Below, piece by piece: positions 22,197-32,800 of a stretch of 64,000 bases of DNA (the first letter of the stretch is position 1; each line of letters begins with the position of its first letter). The notes beneath the pieces are model-generated. The model made no database searches. It was not told the origin of the DNA and was given only the letters and a program-made list of their open reading frames with translations. Made by a program: the position numbers and the translations under genes. The DNA lies in assembly GCF_000143415.4 (NCBI RefSeq), contig NW_003314312.1:317159-381158 (forward strand), given 5' to 3'. Source of the stretch: Selaginella moellendorffii (Eukaryota; Streptophyta; Lycopodiopsida; Selaginellales; Selaginellaceae).

Positions 22197-23311
22197 GGGG
22201 GGGAGAGGATAGCATAGCATTTGAGAAGTGGGAGAGAGAGAGGGGGGGGAGAGGATAGCATAGCATTTGAGAAGTGGGCACCTATTTTGTAATCTCAAGA
22301 TTGCATGATAGTGACCACCAAATGGTGAACACTAAATCTTTGCACCACATTTGCCCCAAAAGTGAGAAACAAACAGCAAGATTCTGATGGTCCCAGCTCT
22401 ACACATGTATATGTATTCATGCCATTAGCAAAGAAAAGAAAAGAACAACAGCAACTACTAGTCCTACAGATTGAAAGTTGCTGAAACAGAATAGGTTCAG
22501 AAGAAATTGACCATGCCGACTCCACCCACTCTGCAGTTTATTGCAACTTGCGGGAGATTTTATCAGACAGGAATCAAGGGTCTCCATCTCTGCTATAAAT
22601 CCTGCTCGTCCAAATGCTGCTTGTTGTGTGACATCACAATCACAGTCTATAAAGTCTCTGCCTGGTACAAAACTCCCCTGCCTCGAGCCCTAGTGAGAAA
22701 AAACTGCAACTCACAAGACAAGATCTCCACATCATGAACCTGCAATTATTGCATTTGTTGACATTTAGCTTGATGGATCATCTCTGATCTCATTCATCAA
22801 TCCCTGAACAAAAGAAAGAGTTAAACAAAGCCCACCCCCCTCTGGAGAAAACAAAGCAGAAAGAGACGCAAAGAGGTGACTGATTGATTGACCTGAGGAT
22901 CCAAATGTCAAATTTGTCAATCCGGCAAAGACACAAATTTCTTCTTTCCTTCCTTACTTTATACTTAGAAAAACATATTATAATCCCAATGTGTGTGTCC
23001 TCACCTGCGTGTGCACGGCTTTAACAAAAGAAAATAGATAAAACTAAATAACTAAAAAAATATTCCAGCACTAGGAAACCGCCCTTGCATCATGCTTCCA
23101 ACTCTTTAGGATTCTTTATCGCTATCCAGGTCCAAATACTAAATTATGTATTATATACTCCGTGTTGAAACTTCCACCAGCACCACCATGATCTGTGTAT
23201 AAGAATCCAGAGAAAAGCATTAGAAAAATCACGGAAAGACGGCTTGAAACGATTACAAAATTGACTAATGGATGCTCTTGGACAAGCAAGTTGGCAAATG
23301 CGTATAGTTTT
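21840..23311. other. Intergenic region with microsatellites
   Basis: This region lies between the 5' end of the F-box gene and the 3' end of the next PPR gene. It contains a (GT)n(GA)n tract at 22157-22197. A ~45-bp unit, GGGGAGAGGATAGCATAGCA followed by TTTGAGAAGTGGG, is duplicated at about 22199-22236 and 22244-22278. The rest of 22300-23311 shows no recognisable gene. Confidence 0.5.
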
Positions 23312-25576
23312 CTATGCTTTGTCAACTCTTATCAATGAGGAAGAAGAACCTTGGAGCTGTATCATGTTGCTTAGCAGTACGTACGACGATCCATGCTTGG
23401 AATTCAAGTTAACACCCAAAGATCGAGTCGCTCGAGCACCTCGCCTCGCATCTTTGTGATCACTGCAAGCCGCGAGGAGCGAATTCACGTCGAGAGAATC
23501 TGGAACAAAGGGCATGCTTGCGAGGAGCTCCTCGGCATCATCCAGTCGCCCCGCTCGTCCCAGCAGTCCCACCATGCAGCAGTAATGCTGCTTCTCGGGT
23601 TTCAATCCGCAGTCTGCCACCATTGTGTGGAAGCACCGGAATCCGGCGCGGAGCTGGCCGCGATGGCTGCAAGCCAGCAGCAAACACGTCAGAGAGATCC
23701 CGTCCGGAGCATCGGTCGTGAAGATGGTGTGGAACATCTCGAGCGCCAGGTGAAAGTGATCGCCATTCGCAGCGAGGGCGACGAGCATCGAGTTCCAGGT
23801 GAGGATGTTCTGCTGCTCGAGAGTGTCGAAGATCTCCCTGGCCTTGTGGAGGTTTCCCGAGTGAGAGTAAGCGGCGAGAAGATGGTTCCACGACGCAAGA
23901 TCGCGGGGAGCTTCCATGGCGTAGAAGCACTCCTTGGCCTCGTGAAGATGCCCGTTTTGGGCGTAGCCAGCGAGCATCGCGTTCCAGGAGACGGTGTTCC
24001 TGTGCGCCATTCGATCGAAGAAAGCTTTCGCGTGATCCACATACCCGTGCTGGGCATACGCGGATAGCATCGCGTTTAGAGAGACTTGATCCCACTCTTT
24101 CATCCGATCGAACACTCGCTTGGCCTCCTCAAACTCGCCATTCTGTGCGAAGGATGACAGGAGCGAGTTCCACGAAACGAGATTTCTCTCCGGCATTGTA
24201 TCGAAGATCTCCGCCACCTTTCGCAAATGCCCGTGTTGGGCATATGCAGAGACCATACAAGTCCACGAAACAAGATCTAGCTCCTTCATCCTGCGAAACA
24301 TCCCCTCGGCCTCGCGGAGAAACCCTCCCGCGGCATACCCCGAGAGCATCGCATTCCAGCACGCGAGGCTTCGCTCGGGCATGAGATCGAAGAACTCCCT
24401 GGCGCCCTCCAAATCCCCGAGCTCCGAGTAGCCGCTCACCATGACGCACCACGAGACGAGGTTCCACTCGGGCATCCTGGCGAAGAAGACATGGCGCGCG
24501 TCTTGGACGAGGCCATTGAGCGCCAGCGCGGTGAGGAGCGCGTTCCAGGAGACGATGTTGCGCTGCCGCATTCGATCGAATTCCTCCCTGGCCTGTGCCG
24601 GGCAGCCGCTCTGGCCGTAGGCCGCCACCATCGCCGTCCTGGAAATGAGATCTGGCTGGGCGATGCTGTCGAAAACCTCGCGCGCGGCGTCGATCTGGCC
24701 GGCTTGCGCGAGCATCGAGACGAGGAGCGTGGCGGAGGATTGATTCCTCTCCGGCATGCGATCGAACAGCGCCCTGGCATCGTCGACCAAGCCCTGGTGG
24801 GAGTATGCGGAGATTAGGGTATTCCACGCCACGAGGTCGTGAAGGGGCATGGAATCGAACACGCGCTTAGCGTCTTGCAAATGCCCGTTATGGGCAAATG
24901 CCGAAAGAAGCGCATTCCAAGAGACATGGTTCCATTCGCCCATGGATTTAAAGATTTGAAGCGCTGAGTTCGGATAACCAGATAGGGCATATCCGGTGAG
25001 CATAGCAGTAAATGAAATAGTATCTCTCTCCGGCATTCTCTTAAAGAGGTCTTTAGCTTGCTCTAGATGCCGTGAAAGGGCATATGCTGAGAGCATCGCG
25101 TTCCAGGCTACGAGATTCCTTTCTCGCATTGAATCGAAAGTTTCTCGTGCCTCTTTGATCTGGGATTTTTTTGTATGCGCACAGAGCATTGCAGTCCAGG
25201 AATGCACGTCCCAGGTCGGCATCCTGGCGAAGATTCGCTTAGATTCCCGGAGATTCCCAACGCGGGCATATGCAGAGAGCATGGCAGTGGCGGAGATTTG
25301 ATCCTTGGTCGGCATTTCATCGAAAACGGACCGGGCATTTGTGGTGTCGCCGAGTTGTGCGTAGGCGGAGATCATCACCACCCATGCAAAGGAATCTCTC
25401 CTCGAAGGAACGATGTTGTCAAAAACGCGCCTGGCATCTTCGACGCTTCCCAATCTGGCGTAGCCCTGGATCAAAAAGCTCGCCACCTTGGGATCGATCT
25501 CCCGTTCCATGAGATTCTCGTGGACGCGTTTCAGCTCATGCAAGGATTTGCAAGACTGGATCAAAGCAATGCTCAT
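23312..25576 (-). CDS. PPR protein with about 20 S-type repeats and E-like C-terminus
   Basis: A single-exon 754-residue protein starting at an ATG at 25574-25576 ([20 protein letters not shown]). From about residue 35 it is an unbroken array of roughly twenty 31-residue S repeats (consensus [30 protein letters not shown]). The array ends with [37 protein letters not shown] and [11 protein letters not shown], the typical final repeats plus E motif. No DYW domain follows. It lacks P and L repeats except at the end, unlike angiosperm PLS proteins. It likely recognises an organellar RNA of about 20 nt; a transit peptide is not obvious. It diverges from the ENT gene. Confidence 0.92.
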   Translation of the reverse strand: [754 protein letters not shown]

Positions 25577-26111
25577 TTTAGGTCATTTAAAGAAAGATAG
25601 ATTCCATTACTTTAAAGAAAAAGTACCAGATGTTTTCCAGAACTCCCTTTACCCAAGGAACCCTAGCCCTAGAACAGGGCGAACCCTAACCCAGATATTT
25701 AATTTTCTTAATTTCTTAGTGCACACGCAAAGAAGAACAGAAGAGCGAATCTCACTTTTCTGCTTTATTCCTGTTAATGGGTTGTCAAAATCAGCCAAGT
25801 ACTTGATCTGGCTTTCAAAACTCGAGACTTTGTGTGTACAAAAGAAAGAATGTGGGCTCTTTTTCTCTCTGTCTCTGTCTCTCTCTCTCTCTCGACGTAA
25901 AAACTTTAGAAAAGTCGTAGACCAGGGACCGCAAACACATTTGACAATCGCCCGTCTACATAGACTACGCTTTCTCCCAGAAACAAATCCTTATTTTTAA
26001 AGGAGTACTGTAAAAAGCAAACAGCAGTAGCACGAAATAGGCCTCCTCTCCTGGGAGAAAGAGAGCGAGAGAGAAAGAGGGAGCGGGCGGCTTTGGCGAG
26101 AAAAGGGGGCC
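25577..26111. promoter_or_regulatory. Divergent intergenic region PPR / ENT
   Basis: 535 bp separate the two start codons. It contains repeated AACCCTA telo-box-like motifs (25661-25690) near the PPR start and a (TC)n tract at 25863-25893. No coding potential is evident. Confidence 0.5.
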
Positions 26112-27958
26112 ATGCCTTCCTCGGCGGAGATGGATTTGATCACTGCCAAGCCACCCACGAAGGTATCTCGGCGATTTTGGATCTAGAGTTTAGACAATGC
26201 CGTGATGTTCTTGGACTGGAATTGTTCGATTCAATCGATGTTGCTCGCAGGGAAGGAGTGCTGCGTATCTTATGTGCTGGCTTTTGGGACTTGGATCTTT
26301 GTTTACTTGGAACAGTATGCTCACAGTCATGGATTACTACTCCCACGTCTTCCCGGTTTGTGGGAGCTCTCCTTTTGGAGCTTGGACTCTCTAAGTTTAG
26401 TTTTTCTCTCTTTTGTTTTATAGGACTATCATCCTTCGCGTGTTCTTACGCTCGTCTATCAGCCTTTTGCTTTCATCACAGTGGGAATTCTCACATACTA
26501 CGAGGCTAAAGTCGATACGCGATTCAGGATCTTGTTTGGTTTTTCGGTGTTCTTCGTATCGTCGACGCTCGTCCCTATTGTAAGTGACCGACCATTGTGA
26601 TTTGTCTTCTCTGGTTTGCGTTTTTTCTACTCTCAAGTTTCGTTGAAAATGTATGGACTTTCAATGATTCAGTGCTGAGATATTTTGTGGGTGTGTCGGT
26701 GGTGAAGCTGGACTTGGCAACCTCCGGCCATGGAGGCATCGGACCTTACATTGGAGTGTGCGTCTTGAGCGCTTGCTTCGGCCTTGCCGATGCATTCGTT
26801 CAAGGTGGCATTGTTGGAGACTTATCTTACATGCATCCAAACTTCCTCCAGGTAAAATCATATCTCTTTGAATTTTTAGCCATCCTTCCGATGTTTTCTT
26901 GGTGATTATCTTGCAGTCATTCTCAGCAGGACTCGCTGCTTCTGGTGCTGCTACCTCAAGCCTACGATTGATCACCAAAGCTTCGTTTCCAGACACGAAA
27001 GTTGGACTTCGCAAAGGAGCTCGTAAGTTCATATAAAGTTTGTGTCCATCAGATGGTGCATCTCTTTTCTTTTTCCAGTGACTTTCTTTTTCATCTCGGC
27101 TTTCTTCGAGCTCCTGTGCTTGATCCTCTACGCCGTGGTTTTCCCAAAGCTTGAGATGGTCAAACACTACCGGAAAACTGCGGCTTTGGAAGGTGCCACC
27201 ACAGTAAACGCTGATCTTGCTGCAGCCGGAGTCGTCGTCACTGATCTCGAAAAGGTTCGTTGCGTTTGAATCGCAAAGCTAGACACTGATAAGATCTCTC
27301 TGAATCATCAGGACTCTGAAAAAGGAAACACCAGGCTTTCTAGCCTCGCTCTTCTCTCACAAAATGTCGACTACGCATTTGATGTGTTCGCCATTTACGT
27401 TTTAACTCTATCGATCTTCCCGGGATTTCTAGCCGAGGATACGGGATCACACAGCCTGGGATCATGGTAAGCTGGTTGCTTGATTTTACAATCTCTCCTG
27501 GAACTTCACGACAAAACATCTATAGGTACGTTGTTGTTCTAATTACGATGTATAACTTGGGAGACTTGGTTGGAAGATATCTTCCTTTGATCAAAGCCAT
27601 CAAGATCAAGTCGAGAGTGGGAATTTTGGCGGCCGTGGTGGCGAGGTTTGCTTTTATACCTGCCTTTTATCTCACGGCCAAGTATGGTGACCAAGGATGG
27701 ATGCTCATGCTGTGCATTCTCCTCGGAATCACCAATGGACACCTGACTGTTTGTGTTCTTGTTGAGGCCCCCAGAGGCTACAAGGTATGTAGCGATTCCT
27801 TCTCTTAAGTTTGCTCCTTTTAAATTTTCTCTCTGTGTTTTCTTTTTCAGGGACCGGAGCAAAATGCTATTGGAAACATTCTTGTGTTTTTTCTACTTGG
27901 AGGAATTTTTGCGGGTGTAACCCTTGACTGGCTGTGGCTAATTGGGAAGGGCTGGTGA
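26112..27958 (+). CDS. Equilibrative nucleoside transporter (ENT family)
   Basis: Nine exons give 419 residues: 26112-26162, 26251-26355, 26424-26579, 26708-26851, 26917-27022, 27079-27254, 27312-27466, 27526-27784 and 27851-27958. The frame is consistent at every junction. Landmark ENT segments are LGSLFTWNSMLTVMDYYSH, LDLATSGHGGIGPYIG, DAFVQGGIVGDLSY and SAGLAASGAATSSLRLITKA. Near the end come YVVVLITMYNLGDLVGRYLP, YLTAKYGDQGWMLML and GPEQNAIGN, then the terminal GVTLDWLWLIGKGW. The length fits the usual ~420 residues with 11 membrane helices. The family moves purine and pyrimidine nucleosides across the plasma membrane or tonoplast. Sequence details are closest to the plant ENT3/ENT7-like group. 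Exon 4's acceptor (GTGGTGAAG) is weak but gives the conserved junction. Confidence 0.93.
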
Positions 27959-28094
27959 CACTAATTCAATTATATATGTACATACTGTATACATTAAAAT
28001 CAGTCCCAAATGAGTCCATATAGCCAAGGTAATATATGTATATACATATACAAACTTTACAATTGATCGTTTCCAATTTATTTTAAATTCTTTA

Positions 28095-28186
28095 CTGAAG
28101 CTGTGGCCAGCATTAAAAATTACAACTAACACCAAGAAGAGTGCTGAAGCTGTGGCCAGCATTTAAATTACAACTACACCAGGAAG
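28095..28186. repeat. Tandem ~45-bp duplication in convergent 3' regions
   Basis: CTGAAGCTGTGGCCAGCATT followed by A-rich sequence and ACAACTA(AC)ACC occurs at 28095-28138 and again at 28144-28186. It lies between the convergent 3' ends of the ENT and UNC93-like genes. Confidence 0.8.
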
Positions 28187-28237
28187 AAAAGATCATACTG
28201 CCTCTTCTTTTTAGAGGCCCATATCTAATCTTCTCAC

Positions 28238-29626
28238 TCAATCCTCCGAGTTGGTGCTCGAGCTATCGAGCAAAAAGAGGTGCTCCTCGTCCTCCTTCCT
28301 GTGATGTCGCTCGTCCTTAAAATCCCTCACCATAATCCACAGCAGTGGAAAGCTGAGTGACATGAGAATCCAGTTGAGGCACAGCTGAGGCATCAAAGCC
28401 ATCTCGCTCGCATCAAGCTGCCAAGCCACCGCCGCTCCAGCGCTCTGGAGACCCTTGTAAAATCCTCCATAGCGGCTCAAAGTCTGGACCTCCCCACTCA
28501 TCTCCCCCATGACCCAGTAGCACAGCGTCTGGAACATCGCGTCGAGCAGGCCAAAGCACGAGTAGAGCACGAACGGGCCCAGGAACTGGAAGCCATCGGT
28601 GAAATCCAGCGGGACTCCATGCGGAAGACGATGGCGAGAGTAATTCGTCTGGTTGACGAACGCGGCAGCCCAGATGAGCGTCGAGGCGGCCGCCACGAGG
28701 AGAATTCCCAGGTGAGCGCGCGATCGAGAGCTGGGGCTGGATTTGTCGAGCAGTCTTCCTGCTAGAACCGAGCCAAGCATCTGTGCCGACCAGTAGACAA
28801 CGTTGTTGAGGCCGCGAGTTCTCACGTCGAAGAGCAAGCCATTCACGTTGTTGAACTGGTACGTGTAGAAGAAGTTGCTGGCGATGCATGCCGGGACGAA
28901 CGCTAGCATCCTCGGATCACGAAAGAGCTTGAGGATCTCCCAGCACTCCGTCGCAACATCGGTGTGGAGCGCGGAGATCACCTGGGTTCCATCCTCGCGC
29001 GCCACTTGATCCGGCTGGACGAGCTTGAGCGAGAGAATGCTCCCACACAGCATCACCACGATGAATGCGATGTAAGTGGTGTCGTTGACGGAGTGAGAGG
29101 AGCTTCGATCGCGGCTAAAGTTGAGGAAGAATGGGATCAATCCGCCCACCACGCCACCCATGTTGAAAACGCTCCAAAAAATGGAGATGTAGAGGCCCTT
29201 GTCTCGCTCCGGAGGATAGGACATGAGGATGGATCCCTGCCCTGCCCAGAGAAGCCCGGCCCCAAACCCTAGCAATCCCCCGGCGAGGACGACGAGCCTC
29301 TCGTCGTGGCTGTGGTTGTAGCGCAGGAAGGAGGCGACGTAGAGCGCGTAGAAGACGCTGCCGACCAGGACAGTGATCCTCGGGCCCAAAATATTGTTGA
29401 ATCCGCCGCCGAGGAGGCCGAAGATCGCGAATGCCGCGTAGAGCGCCGTGAGGGCTCGATTGGCGGCGTGGGGATCGACCTGGCCGCCGCCGCCCATCCC
29501 TGTGAGCGCCGAGAACATCCCCGGGCAGCAGAAGCACACGGCGCCGACGAGAATCACCTGTCCCATGGGCGTTCGTAGGCGAGGAAGCAGCGCCATTGCT
29601 CCTCCCCCGGTGCGCCATAGCGCCAT
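28238..29626 (-). CDS. UNC93-like major facilitator superfamily protein
   Basis: A single-exon gene of 462 residues with its ATG at 29624-29626. It has about eleven hydrophobic helices, starting with MGQVILVGAVCFCCPGMFSA. UNC93/MFS-type motifs include GLLGGGFNNILGPR and GFGAGLLWAGQGSILMSYPP. These are followed by DKGLYISIFWSVFNMGGVVG and, near the end, YSCFGLLDAMFQTLCYWVMG. The C-terminus is acidic and cytosolic (KDERHHRKEDEEHLFLLDSS). Relatives in plants and fungi are multi-pass membrane proteins linked to ion homeostasis, but the substrate is not established. It converges with ENT and shares a 199-bp upstream region with the PEPC gene. Confidence 0.9.
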   Translation of the reverse strand: MALWRTGGGAMALLPRLRTPMGQVILVGAVCFCCPGMFSALTGMGGGGQVDPHAANRALTALYAAFAIFGLLGGGFNNILGPRITVLVGSVFYALYVASFLRYNHSHDERLVVLAGGLLGFGAGLLWAGQGSILMSYPPERDKGLYISIFWSVFNMGGVVGGLIPFFLNFSRDRSSSHSVNDTTYIAFIVVMLCGSILSLKLVQPDQVAREDGTQVISALHTDVATECWEILKLFRDPRMLAFVPACIASNFFYTYQFNNVNGLLFDVRTRGLNNVVYWSAQMLGSVLAGRLLDKSSPSSRSRAHLGILLVAAASTLIWAAAFVNQTNYSRHRLPHGVPLDFTDGFQFLGPFVLYSCFGLLDAMFQTLCYWVMGEMSGEVQTLSRYGGFYKGLQSAGAAVAWQLDASEMALMPQLCLNWILMSLSFPLLWIMVRDFKDERHHRKEDEEHLFLLDSSSTNSED

Positions 29627-29825
29627 CGAGCGAAGCTCCCCCCTTTCTGCCCTAATGCGCCAAGTTTAAAATTCCCGAAAAGAAACTCATGAGGGGTATA
29701 TTCTTTGAAGCATAACGGCGGGAAAACACAAAAGTAAGGGCAAAGTTTAGGGTTCTTGGCGGAGGGAGAAATATTTCGCAGTGATCGATCGATTGATCGA
29801 TCTAGAGCGCAGCACGGCCGGCGCC
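29627..29825. promoter_or_regulatory. Bidirectional promoter region UNC93-like / bacterial-type PEPC
   Basis: Only 199 bp separate the two divergent ATGs. It contains TTTAGGGTTC (about 29747), a telo-box-like motif, and a palindromic GATCGATCGATTGATCGATC tract at 29781. Any regulatory element here must serve both genes or overlap a 5' UTR. Confidence 0.6.
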
Positions 29826-32800
29826 ATGACGGATGCGACCGACGACATTGCGGAGGAGATCTCTTTCCAGGCGTTTGATGACGATTGTCATCTGCTGGGG
29901 AATCTGCTCAACGATTGCCTCCAGCGCGAGGTCGGGCCGCGGCTTATGGAGAAGGTCGAGCGCGTGCGGCTTCTAGCGCAGGTATCTGGATGGATTTTCG
30001 TGGATTTTGCCGAAATTTTTCTGTGTAGAGCGTGTGCAACATGCGGACTGTTGGGGTCGAGGAGGCCGCGCTGTGGCTCTCGAAGCAAATCGAGAAGGAG
30101 CTCTTGAATATGTCTGTGGATGAAACAGTGCCGCTGGCAAGAGCCTTTAGTCATCACTTGAGTCTCATGGGAATCGCTGAGACGCATCACCGGTAGAAAA
30201 TGCTTCTTTTTCTCTTGTGTTGCTATGCCATGACATGTTTTTATTTGTTGTTTGGGATCCTTGTTCTTTGCAGCGTCCGGAGGAATAGGATGGCATCCCA
30301 TCCATCAAAGTCGTGTGACGATGTTTTTAAAAGGCTCATCCAATCGGGAGTTTCTCAAGATGATATATACAATGCGGTGTCTAATCAGGTGACTATATCC
30401 TGTTTTTCCTTTTATTCTAGTCTTATTTCTCGGACAATGAGTTCTTTAGGAAGTCGAAATAGTACTGACTGCTCATCCAACACAAATCAACAGGCGGACG
30501 CTCCAATACAAACACGTTCGCATCGGGGTAAGCTTGAACGATTTCTTTGTTCTAATTCTCGTTTGTCTATTTTTTACAGCATCTTTTGGAAAGAAACGAT
30601 CGGCAGGATTTAACTCATGAAGAGAAGGAGCTGCTTATTGAAGATTTGGTATGATGATCTATTAGCGTTGTCAGACAGCTGAAGTGCTTGCTTTGTCAAA
30701 TTCGCTAGGTGAGAGAGATCACTTCTTTGTGGCAAACGGACGAGTTAAGGCGACGAAGGCCTACACCTCTGGACGAAGCTCGCGGAGGTGCTCAACAAAA
30801 TCTTGTATTCTTCACGCTTTTTGAGTTGACTCGTTATAGAACTACAGGGTTGCACATTGTTGAGCAGACTTTGTGGCGGGCGGTTCCTCAATATTTACGA
30901 AGAATCAGCACGGCCTTGAAGAAAGTGCGGGACTAAAATTTTGTTGCAGCGAGTGTGTGGTCGTGGCCTGGCAAAGACAACCGGTCTAACGCAGCCGTGG
31001 TGTGCGATGTTTTGCAGCATACAGGAAGACCGCTGCCTCTATCGTCGACGCCAATCAAGTTTGGCTCGTGGATGGGCGGAGACCGAGATGGAAATCCACA
31101 TGTGACTGCAAAAGTAAGTAAAAGAAAATAATGTTGCAGGTGAGTGTTACAAGTTTTTGTTTTCCCAGGTGACCCGAGATGTTTGCTACTTGGCGCGATG
31201 GATAGCTGCAGACCTTTACCTGAGGGAAGTGGATAGCCTGAGGTTCGAATTGTCCGTGAGTAATTGTGACGAGAAGCTAGCTCAATTTGCATATGACATA
31301 GTTGCAGAAGGTAATTCAATTGTTTTTTAATTGTTTTTCCTGCTTGACTTCTATTAACTCAGATCGAGAACATGAGCACGACCATGATGAACATCATGAA
31401 AGATGTTACCACAGAGCGTATGGAAGGCACGGAGAGTTTTTTGCATCCAGCGTCCACTCCAATCTCCCAGCTGGTGCAGATATACCCGCATGCTCTGGTA
31501 AGCCTAGTTTTTTTTTTTTGTTTTTGTTAATTTTTTAAATTGTAATTTCTATTTCTCTATTTTGCTCATTATCAAGTTATTACAGATCCAGACGGTGTTG
31601 CTGAACTGCCTGTTCTAGAACTTCCAATCAAGGACGACATAGACATGCAAACAACTTACCAGGTCAATAAATTATTGCTTTTGAAACAAAACAAAAGTTC
31701 ATAAGGTTGGTGCAGGCTTCCTCCAACACCACAACAGCGCTACAGTCGAATGAGTCGTCTCCAAGTGCTGTGAAAGCGGAGATAATGAGGGATAGTATTC
31801 AACACGATCAAGAATCACCGGCATCGCCAACTAGAGCAGCCACCATTCTCGCAGCGGCCATCTCGGCTGGCATTCGGAAAAGGACAGGCACAGATTCAAT
31901 CAGTAAATCTAGTGTTGATAAACTACTGAATCCTAGTGCGACGGGTCGGCCTGATATTGCGCCATATAGAGTGGTGCTTGGTCACATCAGAGAGAAGGTA
32001 TATACATTTTTTTAATTGAGCCTGTACATCCTATGCTAAACCTTTGACGTTATCAAGCTCGTGAACACTCGCCGTCGCATGGAGGAGCTCTTGGACGACT
32101 TACCTTGCGATTATGATCCTAGCGAATTCTACGAAACTCCAGAACAGCTCTTGGAGCCATTAATGCTTTGCCACCGATCAATGGTACTAGTTGGTGTGTT
32201 GTGTTGTTTTGTACTGAAAATGCGTGTCGTGTAGGAGTCTTGTGAAGCCGAAGTGCTAGCGGACGGGCGCCTTACAGATCTTATTCGGCGTGTGTCAATA
32301 TTTGGAATGACACTGATGAAACTCGATTTACGTCAGGTTAGAGGGAGCGTTCTTGTTTCAGCTGTACTTACGTAAAGGTTCTTTTAGGAAGCTGAGAAAC
32401 ACTCCGAGGCTTTGGACGCAATAACAAAGTTTCTCGACATGGGAACGTATAGCGCGTGGGATGAAGATAAAAAGCTAGATTTCCTAACGAAGGAGCTCAA
32501 AGGGAAAAGGCCTCTTGTCCCGCCAACGATTGCAGTAAGTGATTCAACAGATCTGAGGCGTTTCCCACGCGTGTTTTGATCAGGTTTCTTCGGAGGTTCA
32601 AGAAGTTCTCAACACCTTTCGGGTTGCAGCAGAATTAGGAAGTAACTCCCTTGGAGCATACATTGTCTCAATGACATCTGAGGTCTTTTTTTTATGACCG
32701 TGTTGAACAATAAATTGGCTGTTGATGGTTTTTCAGGCTAGTGACGTTCTTGCTGTTGAGCTGCTCCAGAAGGAAGCTCGTCTTGTAGTGAGCGGCGAGC

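Noticed and set aside
26661-27167. 168-codon minus-strand ORF over the ENT gene
   Set aside because: It is antisense to conserved ENT exons and has no protein-like pattern.
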